In this document: piece after piece, positions 1-6,460 of the stretch
Layout: each line of letters opens with the position of its first letter
How positions within the stretch are numbered: the first letter of the stretch is position 1
NCBI GenBank assembly: GCA_900542635.1
Contig: UQOJ01000025.1
Location: forward strand, 1-27,013
Origin: an uncultured Collinsella sp.
GTDB lineage: Bacteria; Actinomycetota; Coriobacteriia; Coriobacteriales; Coriobacteriaceae
Length of the DNA: 27,013 bases
Direction of reading: 5' to 3'
Program-made: the position numbers and the translations under genes
Notes under the pieces: model-generated
Databases searched by the model: none
Seen by the model: the letters and a program-made list of their open reading frames with translations, nothing else
Told to the model about the DNA's origin: nothing

Positions 1-10
1 GAGTTCCGCA

Positions 11-47
11 CGCAAAGGAAAGCACTTAATGTGCTTTCCGTCTTGCG
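11..47. promoter_or_regulatory. strong hairpin in the rplC leader
   Basis: GGAAAGCAC at 17-25 pairs perfectly with GTGCTTTCC at 31-39 around the loop TTAAT. CGCAA (11-15) and TTGCG (43-47) extend the stem across a small bulge. No T-run follows, so an ordinary intrinsic terminator on the + strand is unlikely. It may be an attenuator, a processing site or the end of an upstream transcript. Confidence 0.4.
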
Positions 48-155
48 CAGGACTGTAGAGCAGCAAACTTAATATATTTCGCCGCCCCTCTGCCAAGCCC
101 AGGCGACTCCACGCACTTTACCTGCGTAAACAATGTGAGTGAAATATGAATCTCG

Positions 156-181
156 ATGGATACGCCCGCAGCCGTGTATAC
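156..181 (+). repeat. leader motif copy 1 (shared with the rplB leader)
   Basis: A 26-nt stretch starting ATGGATACGCCCG and ending CCGTGTATAC matches 2021-2046 at 23 of 26 positions. One difference (T to C) replaces a U-G pair with a C-G pair in a possible four-pair stem (ATAC or ACAC with GTGT). It ends in TATAC, so a -10 element is an alternative, but no good -35 sits at the right distance. Confidence 0.5.
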
Positions 182-293
182 TAAACAGCTGTGTGAAACC
201 AGGGGAGTATTCTGGCTGGACAAAATGCCTGCTTAATAGGGTTGTCAGGTAGTCCGGACGCAATACAAGGCTGGGGAGCACGTCGTGTAAGTA

Positions 294-345
294 GTGGTCC
301 TCTAGGGGCGTACGCTCGGTGGTGTACGCATTGTCCCAAGACCAC
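294..345 (+). promoter_or_regulatory. candidate ribosomal-protein mRNA leader stem-loop
   Basis: Three nested stems can be drawn: GTGGTC (294-299) with GACCAC (340-345), GGG (305-307) with CCC (335-337), and GCGTAC (308-313) with GTACGC (324-329). The structure ends about 20 nt before the rplC start. In other bacteria S10-type operons are autoregulated through leader RNA structures by L4. A similar role here is inference from position and fold only. Confidence 0.45.
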
Positions 346-365
346 GCGAGAGTTGGGATCATATC

Positions 366-986
366 TTGATCAGCATGATTCTCGGCCGCAAGATTGGCAT
401 GACCCAGGTTTGGGACGAGGACGACAACGTCGTTCCCGTCACGGTCATCCAGGCTGGCCCCTGCGCTGTCTCGCAGGTTAAAACTCAGGCAACCGACGGC
501 TATGACGCCGTCCAGATCGGTTTCGGCGACATCAAGGCCAAGAACGTGAACAAGCCCATGGCTGGTCACTTCGCTAAGGCTGGCGTCGAGCCTGTCCGTT
601 TCCTTCGTGAGGTCCGCGTCGAGAACGGCGAGGAGCACAAGGTCGGCGAGGTCGTCACCGTCGCTGATTTCGCTGATGTCGAGAAGGTCGACGTCATCGG
701 TACCTCCAAGGGTAAGGGCTTCCAGGGTCGCATCAAGCGCTGGGGTCAGCGCCGCGGTCCTATGACGCATGGTTCTCACTTCCAGCGTCACCCCGGTTCT
801 ATCGGTCAGTGCGCCTATCCTGCGCGCGTCCTCAAGGGCGTCAAGATGGCCGGTCACATGGGTAACGAGCGCGTTACCGTCAAGAACCTTTCCGTTGTCC
901 GCATCGATGCCGAGCAGAACCTCATCTTGGTCAAGGGCGCTGTCCCGGGTGCCAAGAATGGTCTCGTCGCCATCCGTATGGCCTAA
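366..986 (+). CDS. rplC: 50S ribosomal protein L3
   Basis: L3 is a primary 23S rRNA-binding protein of the large subunit. The N-terminal ILGRKIGMTQ motif and the central RIKRWGQRRGPMTHGS segment, which is the loop reaching towards the peptidyl transferase centre, identify it. Length is 206 aa from TTG 366 or 203 aa from ATG 375. I prefer TTG because a GGGA at 355-358 lies 7 nt upstream and MIS before the first LGRK fits relatives; the ATG lacks a well-spaced ribosome binding site. It is first in a + strand ribosomal protein operon, 46 nt before rplD. The rpsJ gene usually found just upstream is missing from the window. Confidence 0.95.
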   Translation: MISMILGRKIGMTQVWDEDDNVVPVTVIQAGPCAVSQVKTQATDGYDAVQIGFGDIKAKNVNKPMAGHFAKAGVEPVRFLREVRVENGEEHKVGEVVTVADFADVEKVDVIGTSKGKGFQGRIKRWGQRRGPMTHGSHFQRHPGSIGQCAYPARVLKGVKMAGHMGNERVTVKNLSVVRIDAEQNLILVKGAVPGAKNGLVAIRMA

Positions 987-1032
987 GGGCCCAGCCCATT
1001 TAGCCCAGCGTCATACCAAGGAGAACACTTAA

Positions 1033-1659
1033 ATGGCAAAGTTTGAAGTAAAGAACAGCGAGGGCAAGAAGGTCGCCGAGGCCGAGCTCGCCGCTGAGGT
1101 GTACGGCATCGAGCCGAACATCCACGTTATGCACCACATCGTCAAGTGCCAGATGGCCTCTTGGCGTCAGGGCACCCAGTCCGCTAAGGGCCGCTCTGAG
1201 GTTTCCGGTGGCGGCAAGAAGCCTTGGCGTCAGAAGGGCACCGGCCGTGCCCGCCAGGGTTCCATCCGTGCTGCCCAGTGGCGTCACGGTGGCGTCGTCT
1301 TCGCCCCCAAGCCCCGTTCTTACGCTAAGCGTATGAACAACAAGGAGGTCAAGCTGGCTATGCGCTCCGCGCTGTCCGCCAAGCTGGCCGATGGCGAGCT
1401 CGTGCTCGTCGACGACTACGGCTTCGAGAAGCCTTCCACCAAGGCTGCCGTCGCCATGCTCAAGGCTCTCGGCCTTGAGGGCAAGCGTCTGACCATCATC
1501 GTTCGCGATGAGGACGTCAACGCCTACCTGTCGTTCCGCAACATTCCCAAGACGTTCATCATCACTGCCGACGAGGCCAACACCTACGATCTCGTCAACA
1601 ACAACGCCGTGCTGATGCCCGCCGACATCGCCGCTCACTTCGGGGAGGTGCTTGCATAA
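1033..1659 (+). CDS. rplD: 50S ribosomal protein L4
   Basis: L4 binds domain I of 23S rRNA, lines the exit tunnel, and in many bacteria represses its own operon by binding the S10 leader. The 208-aa product has the extended internal loop (KKPWRQKGTGRARQGSIRA, near residues 60-80) that reaches into the tunnel, and a C-terminal Rossmann-like part. AAGGAG at 1019-1024 lies 8 nt before the ATG. The stop codon abuts the rplW start, so the two are probably translationally coupled. If the rplC leader stem-loop is regulatory, L4 is the most likely effector; that is inference. Confidence 0.96.
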   Translation: MAKFEVKNSEGKKVAEAELAAEVYGIEPNIHVMHHIVKCQMASWRQGTQSAKGRSEVSGGGKKPWRQKGTGRARQGSIRAAQWRHGGVVFAPKPRSYAKRMNNKEVKLAMRSALSAKLADGELVLVDDYGFEKPSTKAAVAMLKALGLEGKRLTIIVRDEDVNAYLSFRNIPKTFIITADEANTYDLVNNNAVLMPADIAAHFGEVLA

Positions 1660-1947
1660 ATGACCGCCCACGAGATCATCATCCGTCCGATCGTGTCCGA
1701 GCGTTCCTTCTCCGGCATGGAGCTGAACAAGTACACGTTCGAGGTCGCCAAGGATGCTAACAAGTATCAGATCAAGGACGCTGTCGAGGAGATCTTCGGC
1801 GTCAAGGTCGTTCGCGTGAACACCCTGACGGTCAAGCCCAAGACCAAGCGCGTGCGCTATGTCGCCGGCAAGACCCGTTCTTGGAAGAAGGCCATCGTCA
1901 CGCTGGCCGAGGGCGACACCATCGAGGTCTTTGGCAACCAGGCCTAA
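1660..1947 (+). CDS. rplW: 50S ribosomal protein L23
   Basis: L23 sits at the exit of the nascent-chain tunnel and docks trigger factor and SRP. The 95-aa protein starts with the typical EIIIRPIVSERS segment and carries the basic KPKTKRVR loop. The ATG follows the rplD stop with no gap, and its ribosome binding site (GGGGAGG, from 1641) lies inside the end of rplD. Unlike the compact arrangement in most genomes, about 180 nt of structured sequence separates it from rplB. Confidence 0.96.
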   Translation: MTAHEIIIRPIVSERSFSGMELNKYTFEVAKDANKYQIKDAVEEIFGVKVVRVNTLTVKPKTKRVRYVAGKTRSWKKAIVTLAEGDTIEVFGNQA

Positions 1948-1964
1948 GACTCGCTGCTGTTGAG

Positions 1965-2002
1965 TGAGCTCATGCCTCCCAACTAGGGGAGGCGAGAGCT
2001 CA
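1965..2002 (+). promoter_or_regulatory. two-part hairpin between rplW and rplB
   Basis: An outer stem TGAGCTC (1965-1971) with GAGCTCA (1996-2002) encloses an inner stem GCCTCCC (1974-1980) with GGGAGGC (1987-1993). Only a short TTTT appears 3 nt later within GGTTTTGGG, so it is a weak terminator at best. It may act as an attenuator or processing site dividing the rplC-D-W and rplB-onward parts. Confidence 0.5.
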
Positions 2003-2020
2003 AGGTTTTGGGCGTATTAA

Positions 2021-2046
2021 ATGGACACGCCCGGAACCGTGTATAC
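2021..2046 (+). repeat. leader motif copy 2 (shared with the rplC leader)
   Basis: Matches 156-181 at 23 of 26 positions. It starts at the 3' side of the preceding hairpin and lies 80 nt before the rplB ATG. GGGCGT at 2010-2015 could pair with ACGCCC at 2027-2032, offering an alternative fold. A shared regulatory RNA element or a shared promoter are the two main readings. Confidence 0.5.
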
Positions 2047-2126
2047 GTCCGGTGTCATCGCACCCGAGGCAGAACCTCGAATCCCTGTCTGCGATGGCTA
2101 ACGGATTCCTATTGAAAGGGATTGTA

Positions 2127-2957
2127 ATGGCTGTAAAGCACCTTAAGCCGACCTCCGCTGGTAGGCGTTGGCAGACGATCTCCGATTTCTCCGAGATCAC
2201 CTGCACCAAGCCCGAGAAGTCTCTTCTCGAGCCCCTGCCCAAGAAGGCCGGTCGTAACAACAACGGCCGCATCACCACCCGCCACCAGGGCGGCGGCGTG
2301 AAGCGTCGTTACCGCGTGATCGACTTCAAGCGCAACAAGGACGGCGTGCCCGCCAAGGTTGCTACGATCGAGTACGATCCGAACCGTTCTGCTCGCATCG
2401 CTCTGCTGCACTATGCTGACGGTGAGAAGCGCTACATCCTGGCCCCCAAGGGCCTCGAGGTCGGTCAGACCATCATGTCCGGTTCTGACGCCGACATCAA
2501 GCCGGGCAACGCTCTGCCCCTCGCCGACATCCCCGTCGGTACGCTCATCCACGCCGTCGAGTTCCAGCCGGGCAAGGGCGCTGCTATCGCCCGTTCCGCC
2601 GGTAACTCCTGCCAGCTGATGGGTAAGGAGGGCAAGTACGCTATCGTCCGTATGCCTTCCTCCGAGATGCGCCGCATCCTCGTTACCTGCCGCGCCACCG
2701 TCGGTGAGGTCGGCAACGCCGATCACTCCAACATCGTCATCGGCAAGGCCGGCCGTAAGCGTCACATGAACGTGCGCCCGACCGTCCGCGGTACCGTCAT
2801 GAACCCTGTCGACCACCCGCACGGCGGTGGCGAGGGCAAGAACCACACCTCTGGTCGTCCCTCTGTTACCCCCTGGGGTAAGCCGACGAAGGGCCTTCGT
2901 ACGCGCAAGAAGAAGAAGGTCTCGAACCAGCACATCATTCGTCGCCGTAAGAAGTAA
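2127..2957 (+). CDS. rplB: 50S ribosomal protein L2
   Basis: L2 is among the most conserved 23S rRNA-binding proteins and is needed for subunit association and peptidyl transferase activity. The 276-aa product has GRNNNGRITTRHQGGG near the N-terminus, two SH3-like barrel regions, and the C-terminal GVVMNPVDHPHGGGEG-type signature, here as GTVMNPVDHPHGGGEG with the key histidine. ATG 2127 is chosen because AAAGGG (2116-2121) lies 5 nt upstream and the MAVKHLKPTSAGRR start matches the family; an in-frame start at 2052 would add 25 unrelated residues. It opens the second block of the cluster. Confidence 0.97.
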   Translation: MAVKHLKPTSAGRRWQTISDFSEITCTKPEKSLLEPLPKKAGRNNNGRITTRHQGGGVKRRYRVIDFKRNKDGVPAKVATIEYDPNRSARIALLHYADGEKRYILAPKGLEVGQTIMSGSDADIKPGNALPLADIPVGTLIHAVEFQPGKGAAIARSAGNSCQLMGKEGKYAIVRMPSSEMRRILVTCRATVGEVGNADHSNIVIGKAGRKRHMNVRPTVRGTVMNPVDHPHGGGEGKNHTSGRPSVTPWGKPTKGLRTRKKKKVSNQHIIRRRKK

Positions 2958-2989
2958 TTTCGGATACCGAGTTTTAGGAGAAAGCACTT

Positions 2990-3250
2990 ATGAGCAGAAG
3001 TCTCAAAAAGGGCCCGTTCGTGGAGACTCGCCTTCTCTCGCGTATCACCGCGATGAACGAGGCTGGCAAGAAGGACGTCGTGAAGACCTGGTCCCGCGCG
3101 TCCACCATCTTCCCCGAGATGGTTGGTCACACCATCGCCGTCCACGACGGCCGCAAGCATGTGCCCGTGTATGTTACCGAGTCCATGGTTGGTCACAAGC
3201 TCGGCGAGTTCGCGCCGACTCGTACGTTCCGTGGCCACAAGGCCAAATAG
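2990..3250 (+). CDS. rpsS: 30S ribosomal protein S19
   Basis: S19 binds the head of the 30S subunit next to S13 and contacts A-site tRNA. The 86-aa length is normal. The start MSRSLKKGPFV and the end GEFAPTRTFRGHKAK are typical signatures. AGGAG lies about 10 nt before the ATG. It is 32 nt after rplB and 14 nt before rplV, co-transcribed on the + strand. Confidence 0.97.
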   Translation: MSRSLKKGPFVETRLLSRITAMNEAGKKDVVKTWSRASTIFPEMVGHTIAVHDGRKHVPVYVTESMVGHKLGEFAPTRTFRGHKAK

Positions 3251-3264
3251 GGGGTTAACCGTAA

Positions 3265-3636
3265 ATGGCAACTAAGTCTATTGAAACTGAGGCCACCGAG
3301 GTTCGCGCCGTCGCTAAGTACGTGCGTGTTTCCCCCAGCAAGGCCCGCCTGGTGGTCGATCTGATCCGCCGCAAGCCTGTCGCTCAGGCCTTCGACATCC
3401 TCCACTTCTGCGACCGCGCCGTCGCCGTGGATGTCGAGAAGGTTCTCCGTTCCGCCATTGCGAACGCCGAGAACAACAACGGTCTGCGTGCCGACAACCT
3501 GGTTGTCGCCGCTGCCTATGTTGACGAGGGTCCGACGCTTAAGCGCATCCGTCCCCGCGCCAAGGGTTCCGCTTCTCGCATTCTGAAGCGTACTTCCCAC
3601 ATCACCGTCGTCGTTGCTCCTCGAAAGGAGGCGTAA
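3265..3636 (+). CDS. rplV: 50S ribosomal protein L22
   Basis: L22 lines the exit tunnel with L4; its beta-hairpin is a known site of macrolide-resistance changes. The 123-aa protein has YVRVSPSKARLVVDLIR, ANAENNNGL and the hairpin region GPTLKRIRPRAKGSASRI, followed by the usual HITVVV end. The first 8-10 residues (ATKSIETEAT) form a short N-terminal extension. A G-rich GGGGG at 3250-3254 serves as ribosome binding site. It is followed by rpsC after 6 nt. Confidence 0.96.
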   Translation: MATKSIETEATEVRAVAKYVRVSPSKARLVVDLIRRKPVAQAFDILHFCDRAVAVDVEKVLRSAIANAENNNGLRADNLVVAAAYVDEGPTLKRIRPRAKGSASRILKRTSHITVVVAPRKEA

Positions 3637-3642
3637 AGCTGT

Positions 3643-4353
3643 ATGGGTCAGAAAGTCTACCCCACCGGCTTCCGTCTTGGCATCACCGAGAACTGGCGCT
3701 CCCGCTGGTTCGCAGAGAAGGATTACGCTAAGACCCTCGGTAACGATCTCGAGATCCGCAAGTACCTCGAGAAGCGTCTTTCCCGCGCAGCTGTCTCCCG
3801 CGTCGAGATCGAGCGCGCTGGCGACAAGGTGAAGGTCATCATCCTCACTGCTCGCCCCGGCGTTGTCATCGGTAAGAAGGGTGCCGAGATCGATACCCTC
3901 CGCACCGAGCTCGAGAAGGTCGCTGGTGTCTCCAAGGGCCAGCTCTCCGTCGACGTTGTCGAGATCAAGCGCCCCGAGCTCGACGCCAACCTCGTTGCTC
4001 AGTCTATCGCCGAGCAGCTCGAGGGCCGCGTTGCCTTCCGTCGCGCTATGCGCAAGGCTGTCCAGTCCGCCCGCAAGGCCGGCGCTAAGGGCATCCGTAT
4101 CCAGTGCTCCGGTCGTCTCGGTGGTGCCGAGATGGGCCGTCGTGAGTGGTACCGCGAGGGTCGCGTGCCTCTGCACACCCTCCGTGCCAAGATCGACTAC
4201 GGCACGGCTGTCGCCAGCACCACCATGGGTGCCTGCGGCGTGAAGGTCTGGATCTACCTGGGCGAGAAGCTCCCGGGCCAGCCTGTTCCCAACCCTGCAC
4301 TCGAGGGCTCTTCCCGTCCTCGTCGTCGTAACTCCGAGAGGAGGGGTCAGTAG
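3643..4353 (+). CDS. rpsC: 30S ribosomal protein S3
   Basis: S3 forms part of the mRNA entry channel. The 236-aa product starts MGQKVYPTGFRLG, has a KH domain with VVIGKKGAEIDTL, and the C-terminal domain with RRAMRKAVQSARKAGAKGI and GRLGGAEMGRREW. A full AAAGGAGG lies within the end of rplV. The last 20 residues are Arg/Ser/Pro-rich, as common in actinobacteria. The stop overlaps the rplP GTG start by one base, implying coupling. Confidence 0.97.
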   Translation: MGQKVYPTGFRLGITENWRSRWFAEKDYAKTLGNDLEIRKYLEKRLSRAAVSRVEIERAGDKVKVIILTARPGVVIGKKGAEIDTLRTELEKVAGVSKGQLSVDVVEIKRPELDANLVAQSIAEQLEGRVAFRRAMRKAVQSARKAGAKGIRIQCSGRLGGAEMGRREWYREGRVPLHTLRAKIDYGTAVASTTMGACGVKVWIYLGEKLPGQPVPNPALEGSSRPRRRNSERRGQ

Positions 4354-4856
4354 TGCTTGCCCCTAAGCGTATTCTTCACCGCAAGGTGCAGCGTGGCTCC
4401 ATGAAGGGCCAGGCCAAGGGTAATACCGAGCTGCATTTCGGCGAGTTTGGTATCCAGGCTCTCGAGGCCCATTGGATCACCAACCGTCAGATCGAGGCCG
4501 CTCGTATTGCCATGACCCGCTACATGAAGCGTGGCGGTCGTGTCTACATCACGATCTTCCCCGATAAGCCCATCACCAAGAAGCCTGCCGAGACTCGCAT
4601 GGGTTCTGGTAAGGGTAACCCCGAGGAGTGGGTGGCTGTCGTCAAGCCCGGCCGCATCATGTTCGAGGTCAAGGGCGTGCCCGAGGAGGTCGCTCGCGAG
4701 GCTCTGCGTCTTGCACAGCACAAGCTTCCCATCAAGACCAAGATTGTTGCTGCTAAGAACGCTGAGCAGCGCATCGAGAAGGAGATGGCTGAGGAGGCCG
4801 CTCTCGAGGCCAAGTGGGCTGCTGAGGACGCCGCCGCCGCCAAGGAGGAGAACTAA
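4353..4856 (+). CDS. rplP: 50S ribosomal protein L16 with acidic C-terminal tail
   Basis: L16 contacts A-site tRNA and organises the 23S rRNA near the peptidyl transferase centre. It starts at GTG 4353, overlapping the rpsC stop (tagtg), with GAGAGGAGGGG upstream. The core (MLAPKRILHRKVQRG, MKRGGRVYITIFPDKP, RMGSGKGNPEEWVAVVKPGR, and the end KLPIKTKIV) is standard. At 167 aa it is about 25-30 residues longer than the usual 136-144 because of an Ala/Glu/Lys-rich, probably helical tail. The tail is in frame and ends at a stop overlapping the rpmC ATG, so it is not obviously a frameshift artefact. Confidence 0.96.
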   Translation: MLAPKRILHRKVQRGSMKGQAKGNTELHFGEFGIQALEAHWITNRQIEAARIAMTRYMKRGGRVYITIFPDKPITKKPAETRMGSGKGNPEEWVAVVKPGRIMFEVKGVPEEVAREALRLAQHKLPIKTKIVAAKNAEQRIEKEMAEEAALEAKWAAEDAAAAKEEN

Positions 4857-5071
4857 TGAAGCCCGCAGAGATTCGTGAGCTCTCGGACGCTCAGCTCGTT
4901 GAGAAGCTGAAGGAAATGCGCGCCGAGCTCTTTAACCTTCGTTTCCAGATGGCCACCAGCCAGCTGGACAACACCGCTCGCGTCAACACCGTGAAGAAGG
5001 ACATCGCTCGCGTCCTCACGGAGCAGCGCGCCCGCGAGATCGCAGCGGAGAAGTCCGCTGTCGCCGAGTAG
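4856..5071 (+). CDS. rpmC: 50S ribosomal protein L29
   Basis: L29 is a small helical protein beside L23 at the tunnel exit. The 71-aa product has the family pattern ELSDAQLVEKLKEMRAELFN followed by LRFQMATSQLDNTARV. The ATG overlaps the rplP stop by one base (taatg). The last 8 residues (AAEKSAVAE) form a small acidic tail. Confidence 0.95.
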   Translation: MKPAEIRELSDAQLVEKLKEMRAELFNLRFQMATSQLDNTARVNTVKKDIARVLTEQRAREIAAEKSAVAE

Positions 5072-5087
5072 GACCTAAGGAGAGAAC

Positions 5088-5348
5088 ATGACTGATTCGC
5101 GTAACTCGCGTAAGGTCCGTACGGGTGTCGTTACCTCCGTCTCCGGTGCCAAGACCATTGTTGTCACCATCACCGAGCGCAAGCGTCACCCCAAGTACGG
5201 CAAGATGATGACCAGCTCCAAGAAGCTGCACGCTCACGACGAGGAGTGCACGGCTGGCGTGGGCGACACCGTCCGCGTTATGGAGACCCGTCCTATGTCC
5301 AAGATGAAGCGTTGGCGCCTCATCGAGGTCGTCGAGCGCGCTAAATAA
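5088..5348 (+). CDS. rpsQ: 30S ribosomal protein S17
   Basis: S17 is a primary 16S rRNA-binding OB-fold protein of the 30S body. The 86-aa product has RKVRTGVVTSVSGAKTIVV, RHPKYGKMMTSSKKLHAHDE and the RPMSKMKRWRLIEVVE end. AAGGAGAG lies about 6 nt before the ATG. It closes the second block; a 118-nt structured gap follows before rplN. Confidence 0.97.
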   Translation: MTDSRNSRKVRTGVVTSVSGAKTIVVTITERKRHPKYGKMMTSSKKLHAHDEECTAGVGDTVRVMETRPMSKMKRWRLIEVVERAK

Positions 5349-5375
5349 GCAGTCGCTCATACGACTTGTACGTTT

Positions 5376-5441
5376 CCGAAGATGTGCGTATGCCTGGTTT
5401 GCATACCACAGGCCGCCTAAAGGCTGCGCACCTCTCTTCGG
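5376..5441 (+). promoter_or_regulatory. candidate three-way-junction mRNA leader of rplN
   Basis: The closing helix is CCGAAGA (5376-5382) with TCTTCGG (5435-5441), continued across an asymmetric bulge by GTGCG (5384-5388) with CGCAC (5427-5431). Inside are two hairpins: TATGC (5389-5393) with GCATA (5401-5405), and GCC (5415-5417) with GGC (5422-5424) closed by TAAA. It ends 25 nt before the rplN ATG. In E. coli S8 regulates the spc operon at another site in the operon, so an autogenous leader here is inference from structure and position. Confidence 0.55.
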
Positions 5442-5466
5442 TTCTTAGTTCGGAGGAACATCTACC

Positions 5467-5835
5467 ATGATTCAGATGCAAACCATGCTGAACGTCGCCG
5501 ACAACTCCGGCGCTCGCAAGATTCGCTGCATCAAGGTGCTTGGCGGTTCCAAGCGTCGTTATGCAGGCATCGGCGATGTGTTCATCGGTGCTGTCCAGGA
5601 GGCTACCCCTGGCGCCAACGTCAAGAAGAAGGACGTTGTCCGTTGCGTCGTCGTTCGCACCGTTAAGGAGATCCGCCGCAAGGATGGCTCCTACATTCGC
5701 TTTGATGAGAACGCCTGCGTTGTCATCAACAACGATGGTTCGCCCGTCGGCACCCGTATCTTCGGGCCTGTCGCTCGCGAGCTTCGTGACAAGAAGTACA
5801 TGAAGATCGTCTCGCTCGCTCCCGAGACCCTGTAG
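5467..5835 (+). CDS. rplN: 50S ribosomal protein L14
   Basis: L14 forms part of the intersubunit bridge with 16S rRNA. The 122-aa length is canonical. It starts MIQMQTMLNVADNSGARKI and carries ECR-free YAGIGDVFIGAVQEATPG, RFDENACVVINNDGSPVGTRIFGPVARELR and the end KIVSLAPETL. CGGAGGA lies about 10 nt before the ATG. It follows the structured leader, so its expression may be set separately from the upstream block. Confidence 0.97.
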   Translation: MIQMQTMLNVADNSGARKIRCIKVLGGSKRRYAGIGDVFIGAVQEATPGANVKKKDVVRCVVVRTVKEIRRKDGSYIRFDENACVVINNDGSPVGTRIFGPVARELRDKKYMKIVSLAPETL

Positions 5836-5848
5836 TTAGGGGAGATAT

Positions 5849-6154
5849 ATGTATATCAAGAAGGGCGATAAGGTCCAGGTTCTCTCTGGTAAGGATCGCG
5901 GCAAGCAGGGCGTTATCCTGCGTGCTCTCCCCGCCGAGAACAAGGTCGTTGTCGAGGGCGTTTCGGTCGTCAAGAAGGCCGTCAAGCCCAACGCTGCCAA
6001 CCAGCAGGGCGGCATCGTTTCGCAGGAGGCTCCCATCGATGCCTCCAACGTCAATCTCGTCTGCCCCGAGTGCGGTAAGGTTACCCGCGTCGGTCACGAG
6101 AAGGACGGCAAGAACAAGCTGCGCGTCTGCAAGAAGTGCGGCCACAAGTTCTAA
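5849..6154 (+). CDS. rplX: 50S ribosomal protein L24
   Basis: L24 is an assembly-initiating protein of the 50S subunit. The 101-aa product has an N-terminal KOW motif (KKGDKVQVLSGKDRGKQG) and a C-terminal CPECG...CKKCG pair that could bind zinc, as in many L24 proteins. AGGGGAG lies 5-6 nt before the ATG. In most bacteria rplE, rpsN and rpsH follow; here a strong terminator follows within 30 nt, so the rest of the spc operon must lie elsewhere. Confidence 0.97.
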   Translation: MYIKKGDKVQVLSGKDRGKQGVILRALPAENKVVVEGVSVVKKAVKPNAANQQGGIVSQEAPIDASNVNLVCPECGKVTRVGHEKDGKNKLRVCKKCGHKF

Positions 6155-6180
6155 GCTGCCCGCAACATCAAGTTGCTAGC

Positions 6181-6216
6181 AAAGGCCCGGATGCCCCACG
6201 GCACCCGGGCCTTTTT
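6181..6216 (+). terminator. intrinsic terminator after rplX
   Basis: AAAGGCCCGG (6181-6190) pairs with CCGGGCCTTT (6205-6214), with TGCC/GGCA inside, and the stem runs into a T-tract ending at 6216. This is a textbook Rho-independent terminator closing the ribosomal protein transcript. Confidence 0.9.
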
Positions 6217-6224
6217 CTATCCCT

Positions 6225-6284
6225 ACTCATTGGGGACAGACTTACATGAGTGATTGCGCTCATTGGGGACAGACTTAAATGAGT
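6225..6284. repeat. two REP-like GGGGACAG palindromes
   Basis: Two near-identical 25-28 nt units lie at 6225-6252 and 6258-6285, 33 nt apart. Each reads CTCATTGGGGACAGACTTA and then ATGAGT, with CTCAT/ATGAG ends that can pair. A decayed third copy (TGGGGGCAGCCTT) follows at 6290-6303. Repeats with a GGGGACAG core are often linked to RAYT (IS200-like) transposases; no such transposase is in this window. Confidence 0.6.
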
Positions 6285-6313
6285 GGTCGATGGGGGCAGC
6301 CTTGCAACGAAAG

Positions 6314-6342
6314 CGGCACATGGGGACGTTCCCTATGTGCCG
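6314..6342. repeat. GGGGAC-containing hairpin
   Basis: CGGCACAT (6314-6321) pairs with ATGTGCCG (6335-6342), and GGGG with CCC inside, around an ACGT-containing loop. It shares the GGGGAC core with the preceding REP-like units and may belong to the same repeat class. No T-tract follows. Confidence 0.5.
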
Positions 6343-6460
6343 GTAGTTCGGGGCGGTCCTTTGATGTCCGATGCCCCCGGAGGGGTCGAGTATCACGGAC
6401 TACTCTGTCTTTTGGGGCTTTGGTGTTCCGTCTCTTTATGTTTCGCAAGGATCGTTGCAT

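Larger units (their letters stand above)
1..365. other. gene-free leader upstream of rplC
   Basis: No coding sequence is supported here, and no rpsJ (S10), the gene that normally precedes rplC, can be read on either strand. The stretch holds a hairpin at 11-47, an AT-rich patch around 66-80 that could be part of a promoter, a 26-nt motif at 156-181 that recurs upstream of rplB, and a large nested stem-loop at 294-345 just before the rplC start. It is best read as a long 5' leader or intergenic region of a ribosomal protein transcript. Confidence 0.6.

Noticed and set aside
11..47. Intrinsic terminator of a gene upstream of the window
   Set aside because: The stem is strong but is followed by GTCTTGCG, not a T-run, so it is listed as a regulatory hairpin instead.
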